A stretch of DNA of 42,766 bases from positions 1 to 42,766 of the forward strand of contig JAOTYM010000023.1 in the NCBI GenBank assembly GCA_029861845.1, in the 5' to 3' direction. The translations under genes and the position numbers were made by a program. Below, one piece after another: positions 17,230-25,472 of the stretch; the stretch's first letter is position 1, and each line of letters begins with the position of its first letter. Below the pieces are notes generated by a model. It was given only the letters and a program-made list of their open reading frames with translations. It made no database searches and had not been told where the DNA came from. The DNA comes from Gammaproteobacteria bacterium. Its GTDB lineage: Bacteria; Pseudomonadota; Gammaproteobacteria; Acidiferrobacterales; SPGG2.

Positions 17230-18435
17230 ATGACCAAAGAGAACGTGGCCAAAAAACCGCGCCGGCGCGAACCGCCACAATTTTCTCGTGCTGAGTTCGA
17301 GCAACGCGTCGAACGAGCGTGCAAACTTATGACAAGCGCGCGACTCGATGCGCTGCTTATCACCTCCGAAGCCAATATGGAATATCTCTCCGGCTTTGTT
17401 ACCCAATTTGCGTGGAATACACCAACTCGCCCGTGGTATTTTGTGCTCACACGTACGGGCAAGGCGACCGCGGTGATACCCGAAGTCGGCCTTAGCAATT
17501 GGCGAGAAACCTCGTGGGTCAAAGACATCCATACCTGGCCATCGCCACGGCCCGAAAACGAGGGGCTTGACTTACTTAAGGACGTATTTTCCCGCGTGAA
17601 ACGTAGGTATGGCCAGGTCGGGGCTGAACTGGGCGCCGAATCCCGTATCGGTATGCCGGTGGCGGATCTATTACGCCTCCAGCGATTGCTACGCCCGTTG
17701 TCCATGGTCGACGGATTTCATGTCTTGCGCACGTTGCGTCTCGTTAAATCACCGGCCGAGATTGCCCGCATCCGCCATATCTGCCAAATCGCCGCCGATA
17801 CATTCGAAGCCCTGCCCGGGTTTATCGCACCTAATGACACCGAAAAAGACCTGGTGCGGAAGTTTCAGGCCGATCTACTGATGCGCGGTGCGGACAAAAC
17901 CCCCTACACCGCAATTGGTTCAGGTCAAGGTGGCTACGAGAGCATCATCATGGGCCCGACGACACGACGACTCCGCAAGGGGGATATTTTTCTCATCGAT
18001 ACCGGCGCCCGTTTTGACGGTTATTTCTGCGACTTCGATCGCAATTACTCTATTGGTAAAACCTCAGATGAGGTGCGACGTATTCACGATCTTCTATTTC
18101 GTGCGACCGATGCTGGTATCAAGACGGCACGTCCCGGTAACACCGCGGCTGATGTTTTCAAAGCGCAAGCACGCGTACTCACCGATGCTGGTATCGAGCT
18201 CGGCAACGTTGGGCGTTTCGGGCACGGATTAGGCAAGGTGCTGACCGAACCGCCTTCCAACAAGATCGGTGATGAAACACCCCTTGTCCCCGGTATGGTA
18301 TTGACGATAGAACCGAACGCCATGTATGGAGATGGCAAGATCCTCGTGCATGAGGAAAATATCGTGATCACCCAGGGTCGTGCAAAGTTGTTGTCGCGTC
18401 GTGCGCCACGTGACATCCCGATTATCACCTTCTAG
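17230..18435 (+). CDS. M24 family metallo-hydrolase (Xaa-Pro peptidase-like)
   Basis: A 401-residue protein with creatinase-type N-domain (residues ~15-175) and a catalytic domain that keeps all five metal ligands: D257 (LIDTGARFDGYF), D268 (CDFDR), H332 (FGHGLG), E361 (VLTIEPNAM) and E375 (VHEEN). It should therefore be a true divalent-metal enzyme, unlike creatinase and doeA nearby. Xaa-Pro dipeptidase/aminopeptidase activity or hydrolysis of a compact C-N bond are both possible; a Roseobacter-type DddP DMSP lyase is another M24 outcome but its longer N-terminal extension is missing. It starts 29 bases after the creatinase stop codon, same strand, so the two are probably cotranscribed. Confidence 0.85.
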   Translation: MTKENVAKKPRRREPPQFSRAEFEQRVERACKLMTSARLDALLITSEANMEYLSGFVTQFAWNTPTRPWYFVLTRTGKATAVIPEVGLSNWRETSWVKDIHTWPSPRPENEGLDLLKDVFSRVKRRYGQVGAELGAESRIGMPVADLLRLQRLLRPLSMVDGFHVLRTLRLVKSPAEIARIRHICQIAADTFEALPGFIAPNDTEKDLVRKFQADLLMRGADKTPYTAIGSGQGGYESIIMGPTTRRLRKGDIFLIDTGARFDGYFCDFDRNYSIGKTSDEVRRIHDLLFRATDAGIKTARPGNTAADVFKAQARVLTDAGIELGNVGRFGHGLGKVLTEPPSNKIGDETPLVPGMVLTIEPNAMYGDGKILVHEENIVITQGRAKLLSRRAPRDIPIITF

Positions 18436-18575
18436 CAGCCCGCGTCCAGATCGCCGACCTGCCCAGCCGCGGCAACTTCAACATTATTTCTCGACGAGGT
18501 TGACTTTGAGATTGTGGTGTTAGACATTGTCCTAGGCGTTTCCACTAACCTAGAATAACCGGAGACTCGGGGGCT

Positions 18576-18983
18576 ATGGCGTTATTACATTGGAGTCCTA
18601 ATCTCAGCGTCGGCATCGACTTCATGGATAACGATCACAAACAGCTCATGCTACTGATTAACGACCTTCACCACGCAGTTGGAGGCGGCAGCGCGACAGA
18701 AATAGTGACGGAAAAAATGGACAAGCTTATTGATTTTGCGCAACGACACTTTACTCGCGAAGAAAAAGAAATGGAAAAGAGCAATTATCACTGGTTCGAG
18801 CACCACAAGCGAATACACGAAGCGTTGATAGAAGAGATCGTCGAACTGCGCCAAGAGTTTGTGACTGGAGGTATAGAAATCGGGCCTGAAACAACAGACT
18901 TCCTGGAAAGTTGGATCGTTAGCCACATTCTTGAATCCGACAAACACCTGGGCGGGTTTCTCCAGGGACGATCGTCTCGATAG
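18576..18983 (+). CDS. Bacteriohemerythrin
   Basis: A 135-residue four-helix protein with a non-haem diiron site. The ligands are in order: H21 (MDNDHKQL), H and E of RHFTREEKEME, H and H of HHKRIH, then H and D of HILESDKH. Starts at ATG 18576 after a good GGAG site. Bacteriohemerythrins bind dioxygen and may store it, deliver it to oxygenases, or sense it. The neighbours are hydrolases, but the HD oxygenase (10984-11544) and flavoprotein oxidases in this window would use oxygen; that link is inference. The gene stands alone between the M24 gene upstream and the relic of an M24 gene downstream. A TTGACT at 18500-18505 could be a -35 element. Confidence 0.93.
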   Translation: MALLHWSPNLSVGIDFMDNDHKQLMLLINDLHHAVGGGSATEIVTEKMDKLIDFAQRHFTREEKEMEKSNYHWFEHHKRIHEALIEEIVELRQEFVTGGIEIGPETTDFLESWIVSHILESDKHLGGFLQGRSSR

Positions 18984-19056
18984 CCCAGCCTGAGCAGACG
19001 CCAGCCCTAAGCCAAATCAGCGCATGATTTTCGCTCGGCGCAAGCACTAGGATAGT

Positions 19057-19160
19057 GCGCACTTCTTTCGGGTATGGGTTGAGGTACTCGAACCCTTATT
19101 GGTGACGACAACGGAAGCAGCAACCCGGGTCCCATACTGCCCAGCGACAGTGACGCAGCA
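19057..19160 (-). pseudogene. Relic: C-terminal end of a second copy of the adjacent M24 gene
   Basis: Read on the minus strand, this stretch encodes GQYGTRVAASVVVTNKG then (after a one-base deletion) FEYLNPYPKEVRTIL. This is nearly the same as GQYGTRVGDSVVVTDTG followed by FEYLTPYPKELRVLS, the end of the intact M24 gene at 19170-20324. At the DNA level bases 19062-19154 align with about 19188-19280, with a one-base gap near 19090. Only the last ~35 codons survive. It is therefore the leftover of a tandem duplication of the neighbouring gene, which shows that M24 genes have been duplicating and decaying at this locus. Seen directly in the sequence. Confidence 0.85.
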
Positions 19161-19169
19161 GCGCGTTGG

Positions 19170-20324
19170 CTATGATAGGACACGCAATTCTTTCGGGTAC
19201 GGCGTGAGATATTCGAATCCTGTATCGGTAACGACAACCGAATCACCAACCCGTGTCCCATACTGCCCATCGACCGTGATTCCCCCATCGACAGCGAACG
19301 TCATCCCAGTTTGCAAACACGTTTGATCACCGCGTTTGAGTTCAGGCTGCTCGAGGAACGAGTAGCCAATGGCACGACCGGTTCGGTATCCAACCTCGAA
19401 ACCAGCATCGCGATAAACCACCTCTGCTGCAAGATGAACCTGCTCGGCCGTGACGCCCGGCCTCATGGTACCCAGGGCGGCTAGCTGCGCGTTAATCGTT
19501 ACTTCATAGGCGCGTGCCTGCTCATCCGACACCTCGGCAACAAAATACTCACGATCAAAACCAAGTTTGTATTGTTTAAAATTCGTGATGCCACAGTAAC
19601 ACAGGTATATTGGGTCACCGTGCTCGAGGCGACGTACGCTCGATCGACGATGCACAAAACAAGTATCGTGTCCCGACTGCAGAACCTGAAGATTATGAAT
19701 GGTTGGAGATACAAAGCGATCTTCATCACCGGGCGAAAGAAATTCCGCCGCCTTGCGCGTACCGCCGGCAATAACCGCCAGCGCCACCTCATATTCCGGC
19801 ACACCTACTGCAATAACCTGCTCCGCTGCCTGCGTCATTGCCACCGCCACCTGTCCAGCTTGTCGCATCACCGCTATCTCATCGGGCGATTTGATCATGC
19901 GCATCTCGCCTAGCATACGTGACCCATCGACGAACTTTGCGCTCGCAAATTCGCTACGCAAGAATTCCGAAACCAATGCCGGGATACGCAATCGCTCGAT
20001 CGCGACGGAGGTTTGCCCATATTGGCTAAGCAACTCGCTAAGCAATGACATCCATTCTCCATCGATACCGTCTTCCCATTTCCGAATATCCTGGATCCAG
20101 GTCATGTTGCTCGCCATGCCAGATTCCATGAGCGGCGTAATGATTGCGCAATCACCCGCCTGCGGTACAACAAGGAGAGTCGGGCGACCAAACTCGACGC
20201 CTAAGTACCCCCAATAGCCGGAGACGTAATAAATAGAGTCGGGATCGCTTAATAACATGACGTCAACATGCTCGTCGGCCATGCGTCGTTGCAATTCAAC
20301 CGCCCTATCTTCAAACGTACTCAC
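19170..20324 (-). CDS. M24 family creatinase-like protein without the metal site
   Basis: A 384-residue protein with creatinase N-domain (residues ~5-150, including SDPDSIYYVSGYWGY) and C-terminal pita-bread domain. The metal-enzyme ligand positions are lost: the first Asp is in IYLCYCG near residue 243, the histidine position lies in AIGYSFLEQP near 320, and the two Glu positions are in MTFAVDGGI near 345 and GTRVGDSVVVT near 360. So it belongs with the non-metal creatinase-like hydrolases rather than peptidases, and probably splits a C-N bond in a small compound. GTG start at 20324 with GAGGAC upstream. A decayed paralog lies directly behind it, and a further M24 gene ends 25 bases before its start on the same strand. 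Confidence 0.8.
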   Translation of the reverse strand: MSTFEDRAVELQRRMADEHVDVMLLSDPDSIYYVSGYWGYLGVEFGRPTLLVVPQAGDCAIITPLMESGMASNMTWIQDIRKWEDGIDGEWMSLLSELLSQYGQTSVAIERLRIPALVSEFLRSEFASAKFVDGSRMLGEMRMIKSPDEIAVMRQAGQVAVAMTQAAEQVIAVGVPEYEVALAVIAGGTRKAAEFLSPGDEDRFVSPTIHNLQVLQSGHDTCFVHRRSSVRRLEHGDPIYLCYCGITNFKQYKLGFDREYFVAEVSDEQARAYEVTINAQLAALGTMRPGVTAEQVHLAAEVVYRDAGFEVGYRTGRAIGYSFLEQPELKRGDQTCLQTGMTFAVDGGITVDGQYGTRVGDSVVVTDTGFEYLTPYPKELRVLS

Positions 20325-20348
20325 AAAAGCGTCCTCACCCTACAAAAC

Positions 20349-21506
20349 TCACGCGCTCTTTACAACGAGATCAAGTGGTGCCCGACTGAGGCGTTCACAT
20401 CCCGTTTCGGTCACCCGCACGGTTTGTCCCAGTGTCATTGCCCGATTGGTGTCGCTATTCATCAATATCATGTGCAAAAAGAAGATCATGTTTGGTTCCG
20501 CCACAACTGGATTCCCGGTATAGAACATGGGCCAGTCCATCCAGGTGGGCGTATAAGTCGTACCCAAGCTATAGCCACAGGCATTCATGCGATGCGCCTT
20601 TAGCCCGGCTGTATCCATCACCCGCGCATGCGCATCAAAAACCTGGCCAATCGGCTGGCTCGGCTTGAGCGCTTCCAGGCACGCACTCATCGCGTCTATG
20701 CTGGCCTTGTGCATGTAAGTATGCTCACAGTCGGGCTCGCCAGTGATAAATGTGCGCATCAAACACGCATGGTAATGCCGATAGACACCGGCGAACTCGA
20801 GCGTCAGTTGGTCGTTATCCGATAGATGGCGCCGACCGGTAAAATAACGACACAGTAACGCGTTTTTGCCTGAACCAATAATGAACTCGTTACCCGGATA
20901 GTCGCCACCGCCTTGAAAAATGGCACTGTGCATAGCAGCGAGGATGTCGCCTTCGAACGCGCCTGGTCCAGTAAGCGCGATGGCCGCATCCAAGGCATCA
21001 TCGGCGAGCTCTGCCGCGCGGCGGACGTAATCGATCTCCGCCGCACTCTTAATTAACCGCAGTCGACTAATCAGGTCAGAGGCATCCTCAAGGCTACAGA
21101 ATCCATCCAAGGCGGTTTCGACCCGTCGCCAGTTATAGGCGGTCAGCCCATAGGCATCAAATTCGATCCCGAGCTTGCATCCCTTACAACCGTGCTCGGC
21201 GAGTATCGTACACAAGTCATCGGCGGGATTCTTCCCGGCCGCGTCGGCCCAAATACGGATATCCTCGATTATCGACGTGTGCTGGGCTTGTCGTAGATCG
21301 GGGGCTCGTGTAAGTAGCGTGATCTTACCGTCCGCGCCCAAATATAAACACTGAAAGAAACAGTAGCCAAACGTGTCATACCCTGTCAGGTAGTACATAC
21401 TCTCTTGGCGAAAAATAAGTAGGCCATCGAGACCGCGCGCAATTAGTTGCGCTACCGTGGCCAGGCGTCGATTCGCCAATTCCTGCCTTTCGAAATGGAT
21501 AGCCAC
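20349..21506 (-). CDS. M24 family protein, ectoine hydrolase-like
   Basis: A 385-residue protein (GTG start at 21506) with N-terminal creatinase domain (MYYLTGYDTFGYCFFQ) and a catalytic domain resembling DoeA: LTLEFAGVYRHYHACLMRTF corresponds to the DoeA stretch ELAAARRHYHCPMARTV, and NACGYSLGTTYTPTWMDWP to the GYSTGLNYPPDWGE segment. The metal ligands of M24 peptidases are absent. It is thus a second DoeA-type enzyme in the window, unbroken, which may act on ectoine, hydroxyectoine or a related acylated or cyclic amidine. It forms a pair with the gene at 19170-20324 (25 bases apart). Substrate unverified. Confidence 0.78.
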   Translation of the reverse strand: MAIHFERQELANRRLATVAQLIARGLDGLLIFRQESMYYLTGYDTFGYCFFQCLYLGADGKITLLTRAPDLRQAQHTSIIEDIRIWADAAGKNPADDLCTILAEHGCKGCKLGIEFDAYGLTAYNWRRVETALDGFCSLEDASDLISRLRLIKSAAEIDYVRRAAELADDALDAAIALTGPGAFEGDILAAMHSAIFQGGGDYPGNEFIIGSGKNALLCRYFTGRRHLSDNDQLTLEFAGVYRHYHACLMRTFITGEPDCEHTYMHKASIDAMSACLEALKPSQPIGQVFDAHARVMDTAGLKAHRMNACGYSLGTTYTPTWMDWPMFYTGNPVVAEPNMIFFLHMILMNSDTNRAMTLGQTVRVTETGCERLSRAPLDLVVKSA

Positions 21507-21714
21507 AATCGCACCATGTTATTGTCCGACAGACAGTATACGCAATATACACGCACGCGTTGAAGCGGTAGCATGTTATAAGTTGTCCGGTGAGCACGAC
21601 GGCTAGGCCCGGCCCGGTACAGAAAAAAGTGTAACTATCAGACTCGCTAGGAGATAGCCGATATTAGGGATCGGGGGTGTTACCGAAGATCCGTGATCAG
21701 GGGCTCGAGTACTA

Positions 21715-22881
21715 ATGAATACGAAAGATCTCATCAGTATAGACATGATCAAACGGTTGGTGTCATTTGATACCACTAGTCGAAACTCGAATTTGTTGCT
21801 AATCGAGTATATCCGCGACTGCCTGGCGGACCTTAATATCGATTCTCATCTCACATTCGATGACGAAGGCAAGAAGGCCAATCTCTACGCCACCTGTGGC
21901 CCTCAAGACCGCCCGGGCATTCTGATGTCTGGGCATACGGATTGTGTACCTGTCGACGGGCAAGACTGGAACACCGATCCGTTCACGGTCCATGAACAGG
22001 AGGGCCGTCTCTATGGCCGCGGTACCACCGACATGAAGTCATTTATTGCCATCACGCTGGCTACCCTGCCGCGAATGCTGGAACGTGGTCTGAAGACGCC
22101 CATCCATCTGGCGTTTTCCTATGATGAGGAAATCGGTTGTATTGGCGTTCATCGGTTGATCGAACAACTAGATTCGATGCCGACAAAACCCAAGCTATGT
22201 TTCGTTGGCGAACCGACGAGTTTACAAGTGGTCACTGGCCATAAAGGGAAATACAGCGTTCGTTGTCATGTACATGGCCTAGAATGTCATTCGGCCCTCA
22301 CCCATCAAGGCGTCAATGCCGTCGAGATCGCGGCAGAGTTAGTCACACTGTTGCGTAAGATAGGCCAACGTTTGGGCGAACAAGGTCCCTTCGACGAAGC
22401 TTTTGAGCCACCGTTTACCACTGTACACACAGGATTGATCCAAGGCGGCACCGCACTCAACATCGTACCTAAGAGCTGCTGGTTCGAATACGAGATACGA
22501 AACCTACCTGATCATGATGTAACGCCGCTGCTGGCCGAAATTAGAGATTACGCTGAACAACACCTGCTGCCAGAAATGCGTAAGGTGTCAGATCAGGCCG
22601 GATTCTCTTGGGAAACCTTGCCGAGCTACCCCGGTATGATCGTCGATGAAAACAGTGAAGTTGCCAACACCGCTAAAGGGTTGTGCGGCAACCCCAGCTC
22701 GGCCAAAGTGAGTTTTGGTACCGAGGGCGGGTTGTTTCAGATTGCGGGTATTCCCACTGTTGTCTGCGGTCCAGGTAGCATTAACCAAGCCCACAAACCG
22801 AATGAGTTTATTAGCCTCGATCAAGTTGCGCGAGGTGAGGCGTTTGCATCGCAGCTGATGGCTCGGGTCTGCCACGCATAG
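21715..22881 (+). CDS. argE: M20 family deacetylase, acetylornithine deacetylase-like
   Basis: A 388-residue zinc hydrolase with the ArgE plan. The metal and catalytic motifs are SGHTDCVPVDGQDW (His-Asp), GRGTTDMKSF (bridging Asp), YDEEIGC (catalytic Glu-Glu), FVGEPTS, and the C-terminal NQAHKPNEFI (His). A dimerisation domain lies between residues ~180 and 290. ArgE removes the acetyl group from N-acetylornithine. Here it leads a catabolic-looking operon rather than an arginine pathway, so it may instead deacetylate N-acetyl-diaminobutyrate (the DoeA product) or another acyl-amino acid. No DoeB-like deacetylase is in the window, which makes this the best candidate for that step. ATG at 21715. 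Confidence 0.87.
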   Translation: MNTKDLISIDMIKRLVSFDTTSRNSNLLLIEYIRDCLADLNIDSHLTFDDEGKKANLYATCGPQDRPGILMSGHTDCVPVDGQDWNTDPFTVHEQEGRLYGRGTTDMKSFIAITLATLPRMLERGLKTPIHLAFSYDEEIGCIGVHRLIEQLDSMPTKPKLCFVGEPTSLQVVTGHKGKYSVRCHVHGLECHSALTHQGVNAVEIAAELVTLLRKIGQRLGEQGPFDEAFEPPFTTVHTGLIQGGTALNIVPKSCWFEYEIRNLPDHDVTPLLAEIRDYAEQHLLPEMRKVSDQAGFSWETLPSYPGMIVDENSEVANTAKGLCGNPSSAKVSFGTEGGLFQIAGIPTVVCGPGSINQAHKPNEFISLDQVARGEAFASQLMARVCHA

Positions 22882-22905
22882 CAAGTTTCAATCAGGCATC
22901 GTCGT

Positions 22906-24705
22906 ATGGCCAGACAACCAAAAGCGCCGCTAACTCGCGCCATGGTTTTCCCCGAATCCGAGCTACCAGACGCGAGTGCATTGCTTGCCGAGGGCCGACA
23001 ACTCACCAACGGCACGTCCATTGGCCCCTGTCCGTTTCTCGTACAAAACGAAGTAAGCACCGAATTTGCCTACAAACGGACGCAGGCCAGTCAGGGCAAG
23101 GTTATGTTGCATGCGCAGATCGGCTATCGCGATCCGCAGAAGAGTCGTCGTGCCTATGCCGAGATCTATGAAAGCCTCAGCAAAGCCGGCTACTACGTCG
23201 ATCGATATGGTATCTGTTTAGATTGGAGCATGGGTTATCCGGCTGCGGTGCGGCGCGATATGCCCCGCGGTACAGGGTTGATTCTTGATACCCCCGATGA
23301 CTTCGTCGCGCTCACGCAACAGGCGCCGGTGGCACCACACTTCGGCGATTTTGTCATCGGTACGCCGGCGGCGCTAGAAAATACCCAAGCTGCCCTGGCA
23401 GCGGGATCTACTGCCATCGGCAACCTCGGTCAGTATTTCAATTTTCGTATGCCTCATTGGCACGACGATATTGAGACCACGGCGTCTACCCTCAAGGCAT
23501 TGGCGCTGGCCGCCACGCAATCGCATGAAGTTCTGATTCATTCCAATCTCGATGACGGTTTTGCCTCATTGTTCCATGATCTTGCCTGCACCCTGGGGGC
23601 GGTGTTGGTCGAACGATACATCGTCGGGGAACTGATCGGTGGACACGTCAGCCATTGTTATGGGCATACGTTCTCAGACCCGCTTACCCGCAGCGCCTTT
23701 CAGCAAGCGCTCGCCAACGTAAGCGAAACCCCCGGTACGATGATCTACGGGAACACCACTGCATTTACGACAGAACCAGTAGAAAACTACGCCATACTTG
23801 CGAACTACCTGCTGGTTGATATCCTCGCGCAAAGGACCGCACCGACCGGTCACGCCGTCAACCCAGTGCCAGTTAGTGAAGCCCTGCGTATCCCAGAGAT
23901 CCAAGAAATAATCGATGCTCACATGTTCTGCCATCGATTGATTGAACAAGCCGGTAAATTGGAACCGCTGATTGATATGGAGGCCGCCAGCCAGGCGGCC
24001 GAACTCATCGAAACGGGTGGAAGGCAGTTCTTCAAGGCGATTTTGGCCGGCCTGGAGGGGATCGGCATCGACACGAAAAACCCGTTTGAGATGTTATTGG
24101 CACTGCGACGTATCGGTGGCAAACGTCTCGAACAACTCTATGGGCCCGGAGAGCCTGGCCCATCCAATGCCGACGTGCGCCGACCTATGGTCAAGACCAG
24201 CCCCATTTTGGAATTACAAAATCACGCGCAACGCTGCCTCGATGTCATAAACCCAGAAACACATGAGATGATTCGCGATGCGCAGTTGTTGGGCTGCCTG
24301 GCTACAACCGATGTCCATGAATATGGCAAACTTCTCTTGGAAACAGTGCTACAACGAGTAGGTGTCCAACTGGTGGACGCTGGCGTCAGCATCGACCCCG
24401 ATATGCTGGCAGAGACCGCCCACGGAAACAAAGTCGATTTCATCGCGCTTAGCACATACAACGGGGTTGCTCTTGACTATCTCAAACGATTGCGGAATGA
24501 GATGGGTCGGCACAAATCGAACATCCCAGTATTCATTGGCGGTAAGTTGAACCAAGTCCCCGACAATAGTCAGGATAGCCTACCGGTAGACGTTAGCCAC
24601 GAACTGCGGGCTGCTGGCGCTATCGTGTGTTACGAAGTGAACGATATGCTGAAGCAGCTGGCACAGATGAAACGAGTAGAGCCGAAGAGCGTCGAAAACC
24701 CATGA
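22906..24705 (+). CDS. Cobalamin-dependent mutase-like fusion (glutamate mutase E-like barrel plus B12-binding domain)
   Basis: A 599-residue protein. The C-terminal ~140 residues are a B12-binding Rossmann domain of the DxHxxG class: D469-V-H471-E-Y-G474, then SIDPDML, IALSTYNG and VFIGGKLN. The spacing resembles GlmS, the small subunit of glutamate mutase. The N-terminal ~430 residues resemble the TIM-barrel large subunit GlmE (a stretch with AEIYESLSKAGYYVDRYGI, and PHFGDFVIGTPAALENTQAA). In glutamate mutase these are two chains, with S small; here they are joined as E then S. GlmE-type barrels catalyse adenosylcobalamin radical rearrangements of amino acids. Whether the substrate is glutamate, ornithine or something else is unknown. 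It follows the ArgE-like gene by 24 bases and overlaps the next gene by 4. Confidence 0.72.
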   Translation: MARQPKAPLTRAMVFPESELPDASALLAEGRQLTNGTSIGPCPFLVQNEVSTEFAYKRTQASQGKVMLHAQIGYRDPQKSRRAYAEIYESLSKAGYYVDRYGICLDWSMGYPAAVRRDMPRGTGLILDTPDDFVALTQQAPVAPHFGDFVIGTPAALENTQAALAAGSTAIGNLGQYFNFRMPHWHDDIETTASTLKALALAATQSHEVLIHSNLDDGFASLFHDLACTLGAVLVERYIVGELIGGHVSHCYGHTFSDPLTRSAFQQALANVSETPGTMIYGNTTAFTTEPVENYAILANYLLVDILAQRTAPTGHAVNPVPVSEALRIPEIQEIIDAHMFCHRLIEQAGKLEPLIDMEAASQAAELIETGGRQFFKAILAGLEGIGIDTKNPFEMLLALRRIGGKRLEQLYGPGEPGPSNADVRRPMVKTSPILELQNHAQRCLDVINPETHEMIRDAQLLGCLATTDVHEYGKLLLETVLQRVGVQLVDAGVSIDPDMLAETAHGNKVDFIALSTYNGVALDYLKRLRNEMGRHKSNIPVFIGGKLNQVPDNSQDSLPVDVSHELRAAGAIVCYEVNDMLKQLAQMKRVEPKSVENP

Positions 24706-25469
24706 CGTTGCGTGTTGGAATCATAGGCGTAGGACATCTTGCCAGCTGTGTTGTTGAAGGTCTGTGCGCTGTAAACAATCCTCCAGATATATTGCTATCG
24801 CCCCGGAATGCGAAGCGCGCGCGTGCACTGAGCAAACGTTTCGGCGTCCGTACCGCTAATGACAATCGCTCGGTCGTTAGTCAATCGGACATTGTCATCC
24901 TGGCCACGCGCCCACTACAAGCGCTGAACGCAGGCACTGATCTGCCATGGCGAGCTAAACAAACCCTAATTTGTGTTGCCGCGGGTGTCTCTTGTGCTGA
25001 ACTTTCGACTGTGGCCTCGCCGGCGACCATCGTTCGCGCCATGCCGGTCTCATGTGCAGCCATCGGCGAAAGTCCAACCTCGTTGTACCCAGACGACGCC
25101 AACGCGAGGTCCCTATTCACGCGTCTGGGACCTGTCATCGCCTTACCCGATGAATCCAGCTTTCAGGCGGCTAGCGTAATCGGGGCCTACTACGCGTGGA
25201 TCTACGCGTTAGTGGCCGAGACAATGCCTTGGTTGGAAACCGCGGGTGTTCCGAATACAGCCGCTCGCTCGTTGGTTCTACAGGCGATTCGGGGTGCCGC
25301 CGGCATGATGCTCGCGCGCCCAGACGATTCACCGGCTGATATGATTCACAAACTGGCCACGCCAGGCGGTATTACCGAACGGGGGCTTGCACTTCTAGAC
25401 CAGCGTGGTGCATTAGCCGCCTGGCGCGATGCTTGCCAGGTGAGCTTGGAGCGACTGCAAAACCAGTGA
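24702..25469 (+). CDS. Pyrroline-5-carboxylate reductase-like protein
   Basis: Starts at ATG 24702, overlapping the previous stop by ATGA; an upstream ATG at 24627 in the same frame lies inside the mutase gene and is unlikely. The 255-residue product has an NAD(P) site VGIIGVGHLASCVVEGL and the C-terminal ProC helices (ARSLVLQAIRGAAGMML, MIHKLATPGGITERGLALL), the conserved dimer and active-site region. ProC reduces pyrroline-5-carboxylate to proline. The family also includes reductases for other cyclic imines. In this operon it should act on an imine made from the mutase or deacetylase product; the true substrate is not shown. Confidence 0.85.
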   Translation: MTLRVGIIGVGHLASCVVEGLCAVNNPPDILLSPRNAKRARALSKRFGVRTANDNRSVVSQSDIVILATRPLQALNAGTDLPWRAKQTLICVAAGVSCAELSTVASPATIVRAMPVSCAAIGESPTSLYPDDANARSLFTRLGPVIALPDESSFQAASVIGAYYAWIYALVAETMPWLETAGVPNTAARSLVLQAIRGAAGMMLARPDDSPADMIHKLATPGGITERGLALLDQRGALAAWRDACQVSLERLQNQ

Positions 25470-25472
25470 CCG

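Noticed and set aside
17230-18435. M24 protein as DddP DMSP lyase
   Set aside because: DddP has a longer N-terminal extension and different segments around the metal site; only the general M24 ligand set is shared.
19007-19288. 93-residue minus-strand frame read as a separate gene
   Set aside because: It spans the M24 relic and part of the intact gene in the wrong frame; the repeated SMGPG-type pattern is produced by the duplicated DNA.
21507-21714. Cobalamin riboswitch before the ArgE/B12 operon
   Set aside because: The 208-base region lacks a recognisable B12-box-like conserved stretch and is short for that class; nothing else supports it.
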